NCBI GenBank assembly: GCA_964534315.1
Contig: CAZHOV010000228.1
Location: forward strand, 1 to 6,975
Length of the DNA: 6,975 nucleotides
Direction of reading: 5' to 3'
Source: CAZHOV01 sp964534315
GTDB lineage: Bacteria > Bacteroidota > Bacteroidia > Chitinophagales > Saprospiraceae
Shown: piece by piece, positions 6,422-6,975 of the stretch
How the letters are laid out: each line of letters opens with the position of its first letter
Position numbering within the stretch: the stretch's first letter is position 1
Made by a program: the position numbers and the translations under genes
Notes under the pieces: model-generated
Told to the model about the DNA's origin: nothing
What the model saw: the letters and a program-made list of their open reading frames with translations, nothing else
Database searches by the model: none

Positions 6422-6510
6422 GGTGACGTGGGTGAGTGGCTGAAACCACCGGTTTGCTAAACCGGCAGTCTCAGAAATGGGGCTCGGGGGTTCGAATCCC
6501 CCCGTCACCG
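6422..6510 (+). tRNA. tRNA-Ser(GCT)
   Basis: An 89-base cloverleaf: acceptor GGTGACG (6422-6428) with CGTCACC (6503-6509), discriminator G 6510; anticodon stem CCGGT/ACCGG with loop TTGCTAA, anticodon GCT at 6456-6458; a long variable arm as expected for serine; T-arm GGGGG-TTCGAAT-CCCCC (6486-6502). CCA is not encoded. It reads AGC/AGU codons. It is intact and probably functional. Confidence 0.95.
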
Positions 6511-6522
6511 CTAAGGAAAAAT

Positions 6523-6549
6523 AAAAAAACTTCCAAAGGGTTGTTTTTT
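6523..6549 (+). terminator. weak terminator-like hairpin after tRNA-Ser
   Basis: An A-run ending in AAC, then CC, loop AAA, GG and GTT can pair with a 2-base bulge (TT), followed by GTTTTTT. The stem is weak. It may only be an AT-rich spacer. Confidence 0.25.
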
Positions 6550-6582
6550 AAAAAGAAAAATTGTTTATTTGCAATCGCTTTT

Positions 6583-6654
6583 CAGTTAGTGGTTAATAAT
6601 TAATAGTTAACAGTTTCTTTCAACTACTCACTATTAACTATCAACTAAAAACTG
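6583..6654. repeat. long imperfect AT-rich inverted repeat
   Basis: Arms of about 32-34 bases (6583-6615 and 6621-6654) match at about three quarters of positions, with CAGTT/AACTG at the outer ends and GTTAATA-type motifs inside, around a very short loop. It lies directly before the first tRNA-Pro copy. A related AT-rich stretch (6756-6790) precedes the second copy. Confidence 0.5.
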
Positions 6655-6658
6655 ATCT

Positions 6659-6734
6659 CGGGGTGTAGCGCAGTCCGGTTAGCGCATCCCGAAAGCCTTC
6701 GGGAGGGCCGCAGGTCGCTCATCCGATTTGAAAA
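6659..6734 (+). pseudogene. defective tRNA-Pro copy 1, anticodon arm replaced by a palindrome
   Basis: Bases 6659-6686 are identical to the first 28 bases of the intact tRNA-Pro (acceptor 5' strand and D-arm). The whole 17-base anticodon stem-loop is replaced by TCCCGAAAGCCTTCGGGA (6687-6704), a 7-bp hairpin with loop AGCC. GGGCCGCAGGT (6705-6715) again matches the variable loop and T-stem 5' side. A 19-base tail CGCTCATCCGATTTGAAAA (6716-6734) then replaces the rest of the T-arm and the acceptor 3' strand. It has no anticodon and no closing acceptor strand, so it cannot act as a normal tRNA. Confidence 0.8.
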
Positions 6735-6797
6735 ATTGTTCTTTATTTGAAATATTCATCAATTACTAATTACTCATTATTAATTATTAATTGACCT

Positions 6798-6873
6798 CGG
6801 GGTGTAGCGCAGTCCGGTTAGCGCATTCCGAAAGCATTCGGGAGGGCCGCAGGTCGCTCATCCGATTTGAAAA
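6798..6873 (+). pseudogene. defective tRNA-Pro copy 2, anticodon arm replaced by a palindrome
   Basis: This has the same 76-base structure as copy 1, with only two substitutions, both inside the hairpin (6827 and 6836). The change at 6827 turns a C-G pair into a T-G wobble, so the hairpin (6826-6843) is kept. The tail 6855-6873 is identical to that of copy 1. TGAYCT just upstream is also shared (6653-6658 and 6792-6797), so the duplicated unit starts before the tRNA part. Confidence 0.8.
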
Positions 6874-6877
6874 TATT

Positions 6878-6899
6878 TTTTGAGCTTTGAAGCTCAAAA
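6878..6899 (+). other. perfect hairpin touching the 5' end of tRNA-Pro
   Basis: TTTTGAGCTT (6878-6887) and AAGCTCAAAA (6890-6899) are perfect inverted repeats with 2 bases between them (in practice 9 bp with a 4-base loop). The last base is directly next to the first base of tRNA-Pro at 6900. No usual tRNA promoter motif fits in this space. Confidence 0.65.
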
Positions 6900-6974
6900 C
6901 GGGGTGTAGCGCAGTCCGGTTAGCGCACCTGCTTTGGGAGCAGGGGGCCGCAGGTTCGAATCCTGCCACCCCGA
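6900..6974 (+). tRNA. tRNA-Pro(TGG)
   Basis: A 75-base cloverleaf: acceptor CGGGGTG (6900-6906) with CACCCCG (6967-6973), discriminator A 6974; anticodon stem CCTGC/GCAGG with loop TTTGGGA, anticodon TGG at 6935-6937; T-arm GCAGG-TTCGAAT-CCTGC (6950-6966). CCA is not encoded as far as the window shows. It reads the CCN codons. It is intact and is the likely parent of the two defective copies. Confidence 0.95.
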
Positions 6975-6975
6975 C

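Noticed and set aside
6787..6969. Open frame of 60 codons on the minus strand across the tRNA-Pro sequences
   Set aside because: It is the antisense of tRNA-Pro and its copies. Such MAGFEPA-type frames are well-known false proteins over tRNA genes.
6301..6975. CRISPR array or tandem direct-repeat defence locus
   Set aside because: The repeats are tRNA-derived, unequal in length and spacing, and there are no unique spacers of constant size or cas genes.

Overview
The window looks like chromosomal DNA of a member of the Bacteroidota. The evidence is a secreted protein with a C-terminal type IX secretion (T9SS) sorting domain, AT-rich gene starts mostly without Shine-Dalgarno sequences, and promoter-like sites of the Bacteroidota type (-33 TTG, -7 TAnnTTTG). 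A Saprospiria-like source is possible, but that is only an impression.

Layout. The left edge cuts a tRNA-Val(GAC) gene on the minus strand. Next comes a GT-C membrane glycosyltransferase of the ArnT/PMT-like kind (232-1716, +). It converges, 14 bases apart, on a small frameshifted lipoprotein gene (1731-2083, -). An overlapping pair follows: a DUF3311-like two-helix membrane protein (2225-2431) and a sodium:solute symporter (2424-3875). Between the symporter and the next, convergent gene lie two copies of a GC-rich REP-like palindrome in opposite orientation (3876-3910 and 4007-4049). The largest gene (4094-5953, -) encodes a secreted PQQ-type glucose/sorbosone dehydrogenase with Ig-like spacer modules and a T9SS sorting domain.

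The last kilobase (5954-6975) has no convincing protein gene and is the most unusual part. It holds intact tRNA-Ser(GCT) and tRNA-Pro(TGG) genes, each preceded by defective copies of itself: one of tRNA-Ser and two of tRNA-Pro. In all three defective copies the 5' part of the tRNA (D-arm) is kept and the anticodon arm is broken or replaced by a palindrome that starts TCCCG and ends CGGGA. The two tRNA-Pro copies then continue into a shared non-tRNA tail and have no 3' acceptor strand, so they cannot form a normal cloverleaf. Several other hairpins and AT-rich inverted repeats sit between these units. One good Bacteroidota promoter (6155-6185) lies upstream of the whole array and could transcribe real and defective tRNAs together.

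Functional reading. The protein genes look like ordinary envelope and uptake functions: glycan or lipid modification, solute import, and extracellular sugar oxidation. No defence system, CRISPR array or transposase gene is visible. The candidate for something undescribed is the family of tRNA-derived, palindrome-bearing short repeats at the right end.
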